Shown piece after piece: positions 15,148 through 25,302 of a stretch of 64,000 nt of DNA (the stretch's first letter is position 1; the number at the start of each line of letters is the position of its first letter). Both the position numbers and the translations under genes were made by a program. Under the pieces are notes generated by a model, which saw only the letters and a list, made by a program, of their open reading frames with translations, ran no database searches and had not been told where the DNA came from. The DNA lies in the NCBI RefSeq assembly GCF_003352065.1, contig NZ_CP025803.1:3079574-3143573 (forward strand). Direction: 5' to 3'. This stretch comes from Sulfitobacter sp. SK011 (GTDB lineage Bacteria; Pseudomonadota; Alphaproteobacteria; Rhodobacterales; Rhodobacteraceae).

Positions 15148-18100
15148 TTGAGCTTCGATTCAGACCCATCTACTACAACCCCTGACATATTGGGGCGGTG
15201 CGTTTCGATCGACCTAGAAGTCGATCCGGCGCAAGCGAAGATATTTGCGCTTGCGGCGGTGACGCACGATCCCGCTTTGGCAGCTCTCACTGTGAAGTCC
15301 GACCTCAAAGCAGGTTTGGATAAACTGGATGAATTCTGCCGAGGGTTTGATCATGTGATTGGTCACAACATCCTTGCGCATGACCTTCCGCATCTCGCCG
15401 CTGCATCACCACTGTTTGTGGCCTTAGCAGATGCCCCAATCGACACTCTTTGGCTAAACCCACTGGCGTTTCCACGAAACCCTTACCACCACCTTGTCAA
15501 ACACTACCAAGATGGCCGCCTTCAATCTGGTCGCGTCAATGACCCCACTTTCGATGCGCGCCTCGTCTTCGAAGTTCTGGAAAACCAAATCACTGCCTTT
15601 TCAGAGCTCAAGGATCGCTCACCGGACGCGTTGTTGGCTTATCACTATCTTTGTTGTCGTTCTCCCCAAAGCGGCGGGTTCGACAGGCTCTTCGAAGGGG
15701 TCCGCAACAGCCAGAAGCCTGATCGCGACGAGGCACACACCGCAATCCGCAGAATGCTCAAAGACGCAGCCTGTTCTGCGATGTTGGGCAAAACCCTCGA
15801 GCAACTTGACAATACTCGTCTGTCCTGGCCCATGGCCTATGCGCTGTCCTGGATTTCAGTCGCTGGAGGTGACTCCGTTATGCCGCCGTGGGTGCGCGCT
15901 CAATTCAAAGACGCCGCAAGGATTGTGCGGGACCTAAGAGACACCAATTGCAAGAGCCCTTGGTGCAACTATTGCAGAACGCACAATGATCCAAAGCGCG
16001 CCTTGTCCCGTTGGTTTGGATTTGAGAGCTTTCGCCCAGAGCCAGCGGATGAATTCGGCAGACCTCTCCAAGAGCGGATCGTGGAAAGCGCGATGGAGCG
16101 CGAAAGCGTGCTTGGCATCCTGCCGACAGGGACTGGCAAATCTATTTGCTATCAGATCCCTGCTCTTTCGCGGTTCGACAAAACTGGCACGCTTACAGTC
16201 GTTATTTCACCACTCGTCGCGTTAATGGCGGACCAAGTACAGGGAATGGCGCGTGCCGGAATATCATCGGCTGTGACTATCAATGGATTGTTGTCACTCC
16301 CTGAGCGCCACGATGCACTGGACAAAGTCCGCCTTGGTGATGCTGCTATCTTATTGATTTCCCCTGAGCAGCTACGCAGCACGTCGGTACGATCAGTGCT
16401 TGCCCAGCGCGAAGTTGGCATGTGGGTCTTGGATGAAGCGCACTGTGTCTCAAAATGGGGTCACGACTTCAGACCGGACTATCGCTATGTGAGCCGGTTC
16501 ATTAAGGAAAGTTCTGGCGACGAAGTCGCACCTATTCTTTGCCTTACCGCAACCGCGAAGCCCGATGTCGTACAAGACATATGTGGGCATTTCAGTGAGC
16601 GCCTAGGGCTCGATCTAACGCTCCTCGACGGTGGTGCCTCTCGTACCAACCTCAGCTTTAAGGTTCTTCCCACGCAGCGGACCACTAAAATGGCTGACAT
16701 TCTGGATGCACTAGAGGCCGACCTTCCAACCAATGGAGTATCCGGAGCTGTCGTCTATTGCGCCACACGTAGCGCCACTGAACGCGTTGCTGAATTTCTC
16801 AAACAACAAGGGCTTGCAGCCGACCGCTATCACGCTGGCCTCACGGTCGATGAGAAACGTGACATCCAAGAGGCTTTCCGCGTCGGTGAACTCCGTATCA
16901 TTGCAGCGACCAACGCGTTTGGCATGGGGATCGATAAGCCCGACATCCGGCTGGTCATCCACGGTGATGTACCAGGCTCGCTTGAGAACTACTTGCAGGA
17001 AGCAGGCCGCGCCGGGCGTGATAGAGATCCCGCCCAGTGCGTCTTGCTGTTCAATACCGACGATGTGGACCGGCAGTTTAGCTTGAGCGCGCGCTCTAGG
17101 TTGGCGCGTCATGAAATCGGTGCGATCCTAAAGTCCATCCGGCGGTTGGATAGCAGAACGCGCAAGAACGGTGAGGTTGTCGCGACAGCTGGAGAGATCG
17201 TCAAAGAAGAGATGGATCATGACTTCCAGCGTGACAGCACGACCGACGACACACGCGTCAAAACTGCTGTAGCCTGGCTCGAAGAAGCAAAGCTCCTCAG
17301 ACGCGAAGAAAATCGCGTCCAGGTCTTCCCTGCCTCATTGCTTGTACGTGACACTGCAAAAGTAAGAGAAATTCTAGAGCGCGTGGAAATCTCCGAGACC
17401 CGGAAACGTCAACTATTGAGCGTCGTCCAGCACATAATCAACGCTTCTCCTGAAGAAGGCGTTTCGACTGATGCGCTGTGTGGAGCCAGTGGGCTCACTG
17501 CACCAGCGCTCCGAAAGGCACTTACCGACCTCGAAGCCCTGGGTATCGCCAACGACGACACCAACATCACAATCTTTGTTCACGTTGGCGTAGAAAACGC
17601 ATCGCGCGCGCGTCTTGAAGCTGCAGCGCGGCTAGAAGCCGATCTCATTGCCCTTTTGCGCGAAGAGGCTCCTGACGCAGACAGCGGCGAGCCAACGCCA
17701 TTCAATCTTTCTGCCACAAGCCAAATGCTGAGGGAAAGAGGTCATATTTCCGTCCGTCCTGATATTGTTGAAGGCCTCTTACGAGGCATGGCTCAAGATG
17801 GTCGTGATATGGAAGGCGGGCGCGGGAACCTTCATTTGCGCAAGGCATCTCGCGGTAGCCTATTTGTTAGACTGCAGCGCTCTTGGTCTATCATTGAACA
17901 AACAGCCGAACTGCGCAGACTTGGGGCAGAACGACTACTCAATTACCTTGCTGACCGCGTGCCAAAGGGAACGCGCGGTAAGGACATTCCGGTCGAAACA
18001 ACATTGGGCGGCCTCCTTTCCGCGATCAATGGTGATGCTGTTCTTAGAGGTTCGGTCAACGATCCCAACAAACTGATGGATCGCGCACTGCTTTGGCTTC

Positions 18101-20673
18101 ACGAACAGCAAGTTATCACACTTGGTAAAGGCTTGTCGGTGTTCAGGCCGGCAATAACGCTTCATCTCGACCCTAAGGGCGGGAACTTTACCGTTCAAAA
18201 TTTTACACCGCTCGAAGAGCACTACACAGAACAGACAATTCAGACCCATGTCATGGCTGCATATGCCGAAAAGGGCCTCAAGGGCATTGGTGAGGCGGAG
18301 AAACTCTCAGCAGATTACTTTGTTCTAGACCAGGACGCATTCATGCGCCGGTGGATGCCAGGCCGCGGGACTGAGTTTCGCAGGCAGGCCACGGGTCAAG
18401 CCTGGGAGGAAATCGTCGACTCTCTTGGGAACCCGATCCAGGAACAAATCGTACGCGATGACCGCGAGCAGACAAATGTTCTCGTCTTGGCAGGACCGGG
18501 CTCAGGCAAGACGCGTGTTCTGGTGCATCGCATCGCCTATCTTGTGAAGATCAAGCGCGAAGATCCCAACGGTATTCTCGTGCTTGCCTACAACCGCCAT
18601 GCAGCCGCCGAAATCAGAGAACGCCTTCGCCGCTTGATTGGGGATGAAGCGCGCTTTGTGACCGTCTCAACGATCCATGCCCTCGCAATGCGTTTGGTGG
18701 GTGCAAGCTTTAGCGGGGGCGCTTCGACAGAGAGCCAGGACTTTAGCAGTTTACTTATGGATGCGGTTCGACTTCTTCGCGGCGATGGCATGGACAAAAC
18801 CGCGGCAGAAGCGCTGCGTGAAACACTTGTCCAGGGTTACCGTTGGATGTTGGTGGACGAGTACCAGGACATCGGCCCCGAAGAATACGCGCTAATTGCT
18901 GCTGTGGCGGGTCGCAGTCTAGATGATCCAGACCTCCGTATCAGCCTATTTGCGGTCGGCGATGACGATCAAAACATCTATTCCTTTGCGGGAGCCTCAG
19001 TCCGTCACATCCGACAGTTCGAAGAGGATTACGCTGCCAAGCCTGTCTTCTTGACTGAGAACTACCGATCCGTGGGTCACATCATCGCCACTGCAAATAC
19101 CGTCATTGAAGAGTCTGCAGACCGGATGAAGATTGGACACGACATCTCAGTGGATCGCGCCAGAACCAAAGAGCCTCTCGGTGGAGAGATGGCCGCGCTG
19201 GATCCTGTCGCCCAAGGCCGGGTCCAGATTCTTGGCTGCCCATCCGGTAACGATGCTCAGGCAATGGCAGCACTTGAGGAGATGCTAAGGCTATCTCGCC
19301 TCATTCCCGACTGGAACTGGTCGGGGACTGCGATCATCTCGCGAGATTGGCAAAAGCTTGTTCCCGTGAGGGACTTTGCTGAAACGCTGGGCATCCCGGT
19401 GGACGTTGCAAACGAACGCCTTCCGGGTCTCTGGCGCATGCGCGAAATGCAGATGTTCGTCGAAGCCTTGAGGCAAGATCAAACTCGTGTCGTTTCCGTG
19501 GCCGACATGACAGCCATGCTGAATGCAATTCCGTCCTCTCGTTGGACAGACCAAATCGGTTTGGGGCTCGGTATTCTCGCAAGGGAAATCGATGCTCGAA
19601 ACCTTCCAGTCACTGATGTCATTGAGTGGTTTGCGGAATGGGCGCGGGAGACATGGGGCGAACAAACTGGCTTAAAGCTTCTTACAGCCCACCGAGCAAA
19701 GGGCCTTGAGTTCGACGATGTGATTATTCTCGATGGAGGCTGGGAACGCCCCTCCCGCAACGAAGACCAAGACGCCCCGCGACGCCTATTCTACGTGGCC
19801 ATGACGCGTGCGCGACGCAACCTCATCGTGATGAGTAACGACAACCACGAGTATCTGCCCAAAAACTCATCTTCCGTTATCAACCGTGTTGTGATTCCGG
19901 ATCTGGAGGCATTCCCGGGGCCGCGAAGGTATTTTCAGTCGGCTGAAGCGCGAATGGTTGATCTGTCGTTCGCTGGTCGCCAAGGACACAAGCACCCTGC
20001 CCTAAACGCCATCGCTGATGCCCGAATTAGCGATCCTATTGCCTTGAATTTGGAACAGGGTCGGTGGTATCTCAATGACTCCGAAGGACGCAGTCTGGGA
20101 CGAATGTCAAAAAGCTTTGCGCCTCCCCCGAACACACGATTTGTATCTGGTGAAGTGGCGGCAATTCTGCGTTGGCGCAAAGAAGATGGTGACGAAGCGT
20201 TTCATCACACCCTCAGGCGAGATGCTTGGGAGATTGTTATTCCTGAGTTGGTCTTCGAGGCCGATGGCCCAAACGAGGAACCTTCTCGCGTAGTGGGCTT
20301 GACCAGTGGGACCGATATTCAGGAGACAAGAACGGCTCCTGGCGATCAGAAACTGCCAGAACCAGCGTCAATTCAAAACAATGACATCCGTGAAGCGAAC
20401 CTAGATCAGCTTCGCTCAAAGTTCTCAGAAGCGGTCGACTCATCAAGGTCATGGGATGAGCTACAAACACTGCTCAGAATAGAAAACAGGGAGTTAGCCC
20501 CCCGTGGAGGGGGTCTTATTTTGAGATCAGTATCTCCTCAGGAGACCCTCTGCAAAGCCTCTGAGCTGGGATTTGGCTATGCTTCTCTTATCAAGATATT
20601 CAACGATGGATTTCCCGGTCACTCCCATACTTGGATCGCGGAGCGCGCGTTGGGGGAAGCCAAATCCGACTAA
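15148..20673 (+). CDS. Giant DEDD exonuclease-RecQ-UvrD helicase fusion
   Basis: 1841 residues from a TTG start. Residues 15-190 look like a DEDD 3'-5' exonuclease (SIDLEV, VIGHNILAHDLPHL, NDPTFDARL). Residues 300-640 are a RecQ helicase: LPTGTGKSICYQ (about 325), VLDEAHCVSKWGHDFRPDY (428), LTATA, and EAGRAGRDRD (617). Residues 1100-1580 are a UvrD/PcrA SF1 helicase: LAGPGSGKTR (1116), LVDEYQDI (1236), VGDDDQNIYSFAG, LTENYRS, TAHRAKGLEFD and YVAMTRARR (1549). Such fusions of two opposite superfamily motors occur in accessory DNA and suggest processing of invading DNA ends. Defence function is inference. Confidence 0.9.
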   Translation: MSFDSDPSTTTPDILGRCVSIDLEVDPAQAKIFALAAVTHDPALAALTVKSDLKAGLDKLDEFCRGFDHVIGHNILAHDLPHLAAASPLFVALADAPIDTLWLNPLAFPRNPYHHLVKHYQDGRLQSGRVNDPTFDARLVFEVLENQITAFSELKDRSPDALLAYHYLCCRSPQSGGFDRLFEGVRNSQKPDRDEAHTAIRRMLKDAACSAMLGKTLEQLDNTRLSWPMAYALSWISVAGGDSVMPPWVRAQFKDAARIVRDLRDTNCKSPWCNYCRTHNDPKRALSRWFGFESFRPEPADEFGRPLQERIVESAMERESVLGILPTGTGKSICYQIPALSRFDKTGTLTVVISPLVALMADQVQGMARAGISSAVTINGLLSLPERHDALDKVRLGDAAILLISPEQLRSTSVRSVLAQREVGMWVLDEAHCVSKWGHDFRPDYRYVSRFIKESSGDEVAPILCLTATAKPDVVQDICGHFSERLGLDLTLLDGGASRTNLSFKVLPTQRTTKMADILDALEADLPTNGVSGAVVYCATRSATERVAEFLKQQGLAADRYHAGLTVDEKRDIQEAFRVGELRIIAATNAFGMGIDKPDIRLVIHGDVPGSLENYLQEAGRAGRDRDPAQCVLLFNTDDVDRQFSLSARSRLARHEIGAILKSIRRLDSRTRKNGEVVATAGEIVKEEMDHDFQRDSTTDDTRVKTAVAWLEEAKLLRREENRVQVFPASLLVRDTAKVREILERVEISETRKRQLLSVVQHIINASPEEGVSTDALCGASGLTAPALRKALTDLEALGIANDDTNITIFVHVGVENASRARLEAAARLEADLIALLREEAPDADSGEPTPFNLSATSQMLRERGHISVRPDIVEGLLRGMAQDGRDMEGGRGNLHLRKASRGSLFVRLQRSWSIIEQTAELRRLGAERLLNYLADRVPKGTRGKDIPVETTLGGLLSAINGDAVLRGSVNDPNKLMDRALLWLHEQQVITLGKGLSVFRPAITLHLDPKGGNFTVQNFTPLEEHYTEQTIQTHVMAAYAEKGLKGIGEAEKLSADYFVLDQDAFMRRWMPGRGTEFRRQATGQAWEEIVDSLGNPIQEQIVRDDREQTNVLVLAGPGSGKTRVLVHRIAYLVKIKREDPNGILVLAYNRHAAAEIRERLRRLIGDEARFVTVSTIHALAMRLVGASFSGGASTESQDFSSLLMDAVRLLRGDGMDKTAAEALRETLVQGYRWMLVDEYQDIGPEEYALIAAVAGRSLDDPDLRISLFAVGDDDQNIYSFAGASVRHIRQFEEDYAAKPVFLTENYRSVGHIIATANTVIEESADRMKIGHDISVDRARTKEPLGGEMAALDPVAQGRVQILGCPSGNDAQAMAALEEMLRLSRLIPDWNWSGTAIISRDWQKLVPVRDFAETLGIPVDVANERLPGLWRMREMQMFVEALRQDQTRVVSVADMTAMLNAIPSSRWTDQIGLGLGILAREIDARNLPVTDVIEWFAEWARETWGEQTGLKLLTAHRAKGLEFDDVIILDGGWERPSRNEDQDAPRRLFYVAMTRARRNLIVMSNDNHEYLPKNSSSVINRVVIPDLEAFPGPRRYFQSAEARMVDLSFAGRQGHKHPALNAIADARISDPIALNLEQGRWYLNDSEGRSLGRMSKSFAPPPNTRFVSGEVAAILRWRKEDGDEAFHHTLRRDAWEIVIPELVFEADGPNEEPSRVVGLTSGTDIQETRTAPGDQKLPEPASIQNNDIREANLDQLRSKFSEAVDSSRSWDELQTLLRIENRELAPRGGGLILRSVSPQETLCKASELGFGYASLIKIFNDGFPGHSHTWIAERALGEAKSD

Positions 20674-21156
20674 AATGTCTGACGTCAGCACTCATGTGAC
20701 AGATTTGAGTATTTGGCTTGGCTTGAACTCGGGCCTGCTCCAAGATCCGGTTAGGGCCGGTGAGTGGCAGGGGGCTAAACGGATAAAATTGGGGAAAAAT
20801 GATCTGGTTTTCTGTTATTTTGACTGCGGGGTCTCGCAGATACGCATGCGCCTTCCCTCACTTAAAATCTGGCTACCAACCCTATGTTTTAAAGTACTTA
20901 TTTTCATCAAAAGCATGGAAAAACAAGGCGCGCCCACATTTTTCAGATACCGCGACTTCAACCTAAATCATCATGAAATTTTGCCCTTCGTCGGGAAAAA
21001 AATCTGCGAGTGGGGGCATAACAGGTGTGGCGCAGACCGGGTTTCTGACTTTTGACCCACCCCCCCCCAACTGTTTGGCTGAGAAAACAAAGACAACCCA
21101 AATTTCAACTTCCGAATATATGTTCAGACTATTCGGTCACAGCGTCCGAATTACCC
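20674..21156. other. Intergenic region before the IS relic
   Basis: About 480 bp without a recognisable gene. Frames here lack domains. A run of ten C's at 21058-21067 precedes the frame that enters the transposase relic. The upstream part of the IS is missing, so the relic boundary lies in this stretch. Confidence 0.35.
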
Positions 21157-21660
21157 GCGTGGTTAATCGACAAGGCCGGACGCCCCGACGGCACCTGGAC
21201 ACGCACAGACTTCGAATGGGACGCTGAGAATGATCAATATATCTGCCCCGAGGGTCACGCGCTTAAACAGTTCCGCCGGAATTATTCCGATCCGAACCGG
21301 GGGCCGACGGGCAAGGGCACAGCGCGCTATCGCGCCTTGAATGAAGTCTGCCAGGTCTGCCCGTCCAAACAAAAATGCTGCCCCAACGCCGATGCGCGCA
21401 AGATCACCCGCGAGGAGCACGAAGATGCGCGTCAGGTCGCCAGGAATCTGGCCAAAACCGAAGAGTACCAGATTGCGATGAAGCTCAGAAAGAAGGTTGA
21501 GATGCTCTTTGCCCACCTCAAACGCATTCTCGGGCTGGGACGACTGCGATTACGTGGGCCGTGCGGCGCAAATGACGAATTCCTCCTCGCCGCCACCGCC
21601 CAAAACCTCCGTAAACTAGCCAAGATCCTTCCTGCACCGCAGCAAACGCGCAAAGCCTGA
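21157..21660 (+). pseudogene. IS1182-family transposase, C-terminal relic
   Basis: The frame encodes only the last 170 or so residues of a DDE transposase: WLIDKAGRPDGTWTRTDF, a cysteine cluster CPEGH...CQVCPSKQKCCPNA, KLRKKVEMLFAHLKRILGLGRLRLRG with the final glutamate, and AATAQNLRKLAK. This order is typical of IS1182-group transposases of 450-500 residues. The N-terminal two thirds are absent and no intact inverted repeats are evident, so it is dead. The open frame reaches back to 21052, but residues before 21157 lack family resemblance. Confidence 0.82.
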
Positions 21661-21989
21661 TAGAAAAGGCGCTCGCGCTCCGTTCGGAACCACGTTTTCT
21701 GCGCCAGCAACACGTTGTTTTTCCACAGAATCGGCGGATTCCGGCCATTCGCTGCAACCGCGAGCCCGGATTGCCTTTCCGGCGGGAGCCGACATTCAAA
21801 TGATACCGAAACAGGTTTTGTTCTGCACTGCCGCAAGGCAGCTTCAAGCCCATTCCGGAAGTGTTTCGGCTGTGGCGCTCGCAGGTGCAGCAAGCCAATC
21901 GACTGACCCCGCCAGATGCGCCGCAGATAAAAAACCGTCGTTGCGCGAAAGTGCGGCTCGTTGTAGCTTTCGAGTAAGGAGATCCATCC
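21661..21989. other. Intergenic remnant after IS relic
   Basis: About 330 bp with no credible gene. It ends with GAGTAAGGAGATCCATCC, the ribosome site of the ankyrin gene. Confidence 0.35.
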
Positions 21990-22583
21990 ATGCGGCGGAT
22001 TGGCACCATCTTTGCAGCGATATTCTGTCTACTTGGGCCCGCTCAAGCGGGTCCTTTATTCGATGCCGCAAAGCAGGGGGATACTGCGACCGTCGAGGCC
22101 CTGTTGGAAGATGGGATCTCGGTCGATGAGCGGGGTCCGAACCAGGCTACTCCCTTGATTGCAGCTGCATTGACTGGAAACACTGAGGCCGCTGCGGCCC
22201 TGATCGAGGCAGGCGCTGATGTGATGGCGCGCAATCACAGTGGTTTCACACCGCTTCATGCGGCGGCTTATGGTGGCCATGTGGATATAGCGCGTCTGCT
22301 TCTCGCGCGTGGCGCAGATGTGAATGGGCGCATCAACAGGGCCGAAAAATCACCCATCTTTTTGGCGGCCGACGAGGGCCATATCGAGGTGATTGAGCTA
22401 CTGCTCGACCATGATGCGGATATCGTGACCCTCGACAACGAGGGCTTCACGGTTCTGATCCGAACGATGTTCCGCAAGCACTATGATATCGTGGCGTTCC
22501 TCAAGCAGCACGGGGCCACATGCCCCCCGCAAGACGCGTTCGGCCCGGAATTTCATCGCCTTTGCTTGGAGGCAGGCAAATAA
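21990..22583 (+). CDS. Secreted ankyrin-repeat protein
   Basis: 197 residues. A signal peptide (MRRIGTIFAAIFCLLGPAQA) precedes five or so ankyrin repeats, with the usual TPLIAAALTGNTEAAAALIEAG and FTPLHAAAYGGHVDIARLLLARGADV type signatures. Export to the periplasm is expected, as in bacterial AnkB-like proteins. It lies 15 bp before the YHS gene and is probably cotranscribed. Ankyrin repeats bind protein partners; the partner here may be the YHS protein. Confidence 0.88.
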   Translation: MRRIGTIFAAIFCLLGPAQAGPLFDAAKQGDTATVEALLEDGISVDERGPNQATPLIAAALTGNTEAAAALIEAGADVMARNHSGFTPLHAAAYGGHVDIARLLLARGADVNGRINRAEKSPIFLAADEGHIEVIELLLDHDADIVTLDNEGFTVLIRTMFRKHYDIVAFLKQHGATCPPQDAFGPEFHRLCLEAGK

Positions 22584-22598
22584 GGGAAGGTCAAGAAA

Positions 22599-23078
22599 AT
22601 GAACTTTCGACTTCTGATGAGCGGCCTGTTTCTGGCAGGCATGAGCAATGCCGCGCTGGCCGCTGACCCCATCAATACCGGGCCCTTCGGCGATGTTGCG
22701 ATCAAGGGCTATGACACCGTTGCCTATTTCACGGAAAGCCGTGCCGTGAAGGGATCAAGCGAGTTTGCATATGAATGGCTTGGCACGCCGTGGCACTTCA
22801 ACAGCTCAGAGAACCGCGATCTGTTCAAGACCGACCCGGTCAAATATGCACCTCAATACGGCGGCTATTGCGCATTGGGTGTCGGGCTAGGAGCAAACGC
22901 GTCCGAAAACATCGACCCGGTAAATTCCTGGCGGATCATCGATGGGAAGCTTTATTTCGTCTCGGACCCGACCGGTGCGGAAGTGCTCGACCATCCCGAA
23001 GGGAATGCTATGCTCGCCAAGGCGGATGCGAACTGGGAAGACACCAAGCCTCTGGCGGCGAAGGATTACTCCAACTGA
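22599..23078 (+). CDS. Secreted YHS-domain protein
   Basis: 159 residues with a signal peptide (cleavage after AALA) and a YHS-like domain: AIKGYDTVAYFTESRAVKGSSEFAYEWLGTPWHF is the family's opening block (residues 31-64), followed by NRDLFKTDPVKYAPQYGGYCALG. The family is found in periplasmic proteins linked to metal or redox stress, but the reaction is not known. AAGGTCAAG before ATG and 15-bp spacing mark an operon with the ankyrin gene. It converges on the cyclase gene. Confidence 0.88.
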   Translation: MNFRLLMSGLFLAGMSNAALAADPINTGPFGDVAIKGYDTVAYFTESRAVKGSSEFAYEWLGTPWHFNSSENRDLFKTDPVKYAPQYGGYCALGVGLGANASENIDPVNSWRIIDGKLYFVSDPTGAEVLDHPEGNAMLAKADANWEDTKPLAAKDYSN

Positions 23079-23097
23079 CACGCGCCACCGTCGCGGA

Positions 23098-25302
23098 TCA
23101 CCCGTCCGGGCCAAAGTGAAACAGAATATGCGCGTTAACGTAGGTATACGGCAAGCCCTTACCGGCAGCGTCTTTGACTCTTTTGTAGATTGGACCACAG
23201 GCTGGGCGACCTAGCGCAAGACCCGGTTGTCGGATGCACAAGGTATCGTCTTTCACATAGGCCGACCCGGTGATGAACAATGTGGATGTGCGCATCGCCA
23301 CACTACCACTGTCTGATATCTGCATCAGACCGAGGCCGTGCCCTTCGAAAGTTCCCTGCCACACATTTCCATCGATCAGCGCGGCGATCTGATCGGCAGA
23401 CAGCCTTTCGCGTATGCCCGGTTGAAAATCGAAGGGCCATTCCTGCAGGCCCGCACGCAACATTGCGTCAATGATCCGATCGAGGTCCTCCTGTCGCTGA
23501 AAATGGGTAAAGATGACCCGGTAACGCTGCGCCGAGATGTGCGGCGCGAAACTGGCTACCTCGCCTGTGGTGGCTTGAGCCTTTTGCATCCGGCCAGCCT
23601 CCAAATACGCAGCGGCGAGGATCGTGAAGTAGTCCTCGATGCCTTGCGAACTGTCCTTGATCTCCTCGAGGATTTCGACCGCACGTTCGGGACGGCTTGC
23701 GAGTATGTAAGACAGGCTGGCGATCTGCCGCGCATAGCTGGGCAGGAGCGGGTTCAGACGCAGCGCTGTTTCGAAATTCTCGATCGCCTCTTCGTGGTGC
23801 CCGGAGAACGTCTGCGCGAAGCTGAGTGCGAGATAGGCGGCCGCTTCGCCGGGGGCCTTCTCGACCGAGAGCCACGCCGAGCGCATCGCTTCCTCGTAGC
23901 GGCGATCCACAGTTTGCAATTCGCTCAGCACGGCAAAGGGCATCGCTGCATCGGGATCGATTTCCAAGGCACGCCCGGCATGTTCGTAGGCGCGTTTCCG
24001 GGCGACCGGGGAAGGCAGCACGTCGTCGTAGTTTCGTCGCATGACCAATGCCTCGATACGCGCCTGCGCTGCGAAGGCTCCGGCAAAGGCCGGATCGATT
24101 GCGGTCGCCTCCGAATAGAGACCCAACGCCTCGCGCAGGCCGGGCCGGAAGCCGCTGCGCGCGGCCTCTTCGGCCCTGAGGAAGAAGTCATACGCTTCCA
24201 GATCAGTGGTTGGGAGGCGTTCGATCCGCTCCTTTTCGGACACGCTCAAATCCACCCCCAACCGATTAATGATCTCGGTTACCAAGCTGTCTTCGATGGA
24301 GAAGATATCGTCTTCGTCCCGCTCCATACGCTCGGCCCAAAGCGTCTGCCCGCTGCTCACATCTGTCAGCCGGGCGTTGACCAGAAGCCGTGCACCTGCT
24401 CTGCGCACGCTGCCCTCGAGAACATAGCGGACACCCAGCTCGCGACCGACGGCCCGGCTGTCGATTGTCCGGTCCCGGTAGGAAAACGCTGTATTGCTGC
24501 CGATCACCATCAGCCCCGCGACTTTCGAGAAATCGGTAATCAGGTCGTCTGTGAGACCATCGGCGATGTAGCGCTCCGAATCAGGCAGTCCGAGATTTTC
24601 AAAGGGCCGCACGATGAGAGAGGGGCGCACGTCCTCTCCCGCGATCATCTCGCCCTCCGAACCGCCGAACAGGGCCGCTACGTCGTCGAGCAGCACGAAA
24701 GCGGCACTTGAAAGAATGGCGACCACGGCCACCGCCGCGACGGCGACGCGAGCATTCCGGCGTGACCAGAGTGGGTATGGTGTGCCATTTGGGTCCGCCA
24801 TGCGGAAGACCGCGATCGGCTCAGGTATGTTTTTGACACGGTGCACACCTGCAGGCTCGAACGGTCTGCTGACCTTGCCGCGCGTATGTTCGTAGACATG
24901 GCGCGAGATGCAGATGCTTCCGGGCTTCGCAAGGGGTTCAAGGCGCGCGGCAATATTGACGCCGTCTCCGTAGATATCGTCGCCATCGATGATCAAGTCG
25001 CCCAGGTTGATACCGATCCGGAACTCGATCCGCTGGCTGGGATCAGTGGTGGCGTTTCTGTTGGAAACTGCATCCTGTATCTGGATCGCGGCTTCCACGG
25101 CATCGACGACACTTGCAAATTCAGCCAGCAGACCGTCGCCGATAAGCTTGACGACCCGCCCGCTCTTTTCTTCTATCAAACGGGTCAGGATGTCTTGGCG
25201 CAACGCGGTCAAACGTTCGAACGTGCCCACTTCATCCTCGGCCATCATGCGGCTGAAACCGACCACGTCTGCGGCAAATATGGCGGCAAGCCTGCGTTCC
25301 AA
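23098..25302 (-). CDS. Class III adenylate/guanylate cyclase-like protein with TolB-like and TPR regions
   Basis: About 735 residues: an N-terminal cyclase homology domain (LERRLAAIFAADVVGFSRMM, KLIGDGLLAEF with both metal aspartates, GDGVNIAARLE), one transmembrane helix near residue 190-210 (AVAAVAVVAILSSAAFVLL), a TolB-like N-domain (VRPFENLG...YIADGLTDDLITDFSKV...YVLEGSVRRAG) and TPRs, then a C-terminal 100-residue domain. The frame opens at TTG 25356, but the TTG at 25302 has a strong GGAGGAGAGGGG site and begins at the conserved ERRLAAI block. It probably couples a sensor to cAMP production at the membrane. A related, soluble form is at 50712-52502. Confidence 0.87.
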   Translation of the reverse strand: MERRLAAIFAADVVGFSRMMAEDEVGTFERLTALRQDILTRLIEEKSGRVVKLIGDGLLAEFASVVDAVEAAIQIQDAVSNRNATTDPSQRIEFRIGINLGDLIIDGDDIYGDGVNIAARLEPLAKPGSICISRHVYEHTRGKVSRPFEPAGVHRVKNIPEPIAVFRMADPNGTPYPLWSRRNARVAVAAVAVVAILSSAAFVLLDDVAALFGGSEGEMIAGEDVRPSLIVRPFENLGLPDSERYIADGLTDDLITDFSKVAGLMVIGSNTAFSYRDRTIDSRAVGRELGVRYVLEGSVRRAGARLLVNARLTDVSSGQTLWAERMERDEDDIFSIEDSLVTEIINRLGVDLSVSEKERIERLPTTDLEAYDFFLRAEEAARSGFRPGLREALGLYSEATAIDPAFAGAFAAQARIEALVMRRNYDDVLPSPVARKRAYEHAGRALEIDPDAAMPFAVLSELQTVDRRYEEAMRSAWLSVEKAPGEAAAYLALSFAQTFSGHHEEAIENFETALRLNPLLPSYARQIASLSYILASRPERAVEILEEIKDSSQGIEDYFTILAAAYLEAGRMQKAQATTGEVASFAPHISAQRYRVIFTHFQRQEDLDRIIDAMLRAGLQEWPFDFQPGIRERLSADQIAALIDGNVWQGTFEGHGLGLMQISDSGSVAMRTSTLFITGSAYVKDDTLCIRQPGLALGRPACGPIYKRVKDAAGKGLPYTYVNAHILFHFGPDG

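Noticed and set aside
20491-20530. C/G hairpin followed by TTATTTT, like a terminator
   Set aside because: It lies inside the RecQ-UvrD frame, 140 bp before the stop. The coding frame continues, so it is not called.
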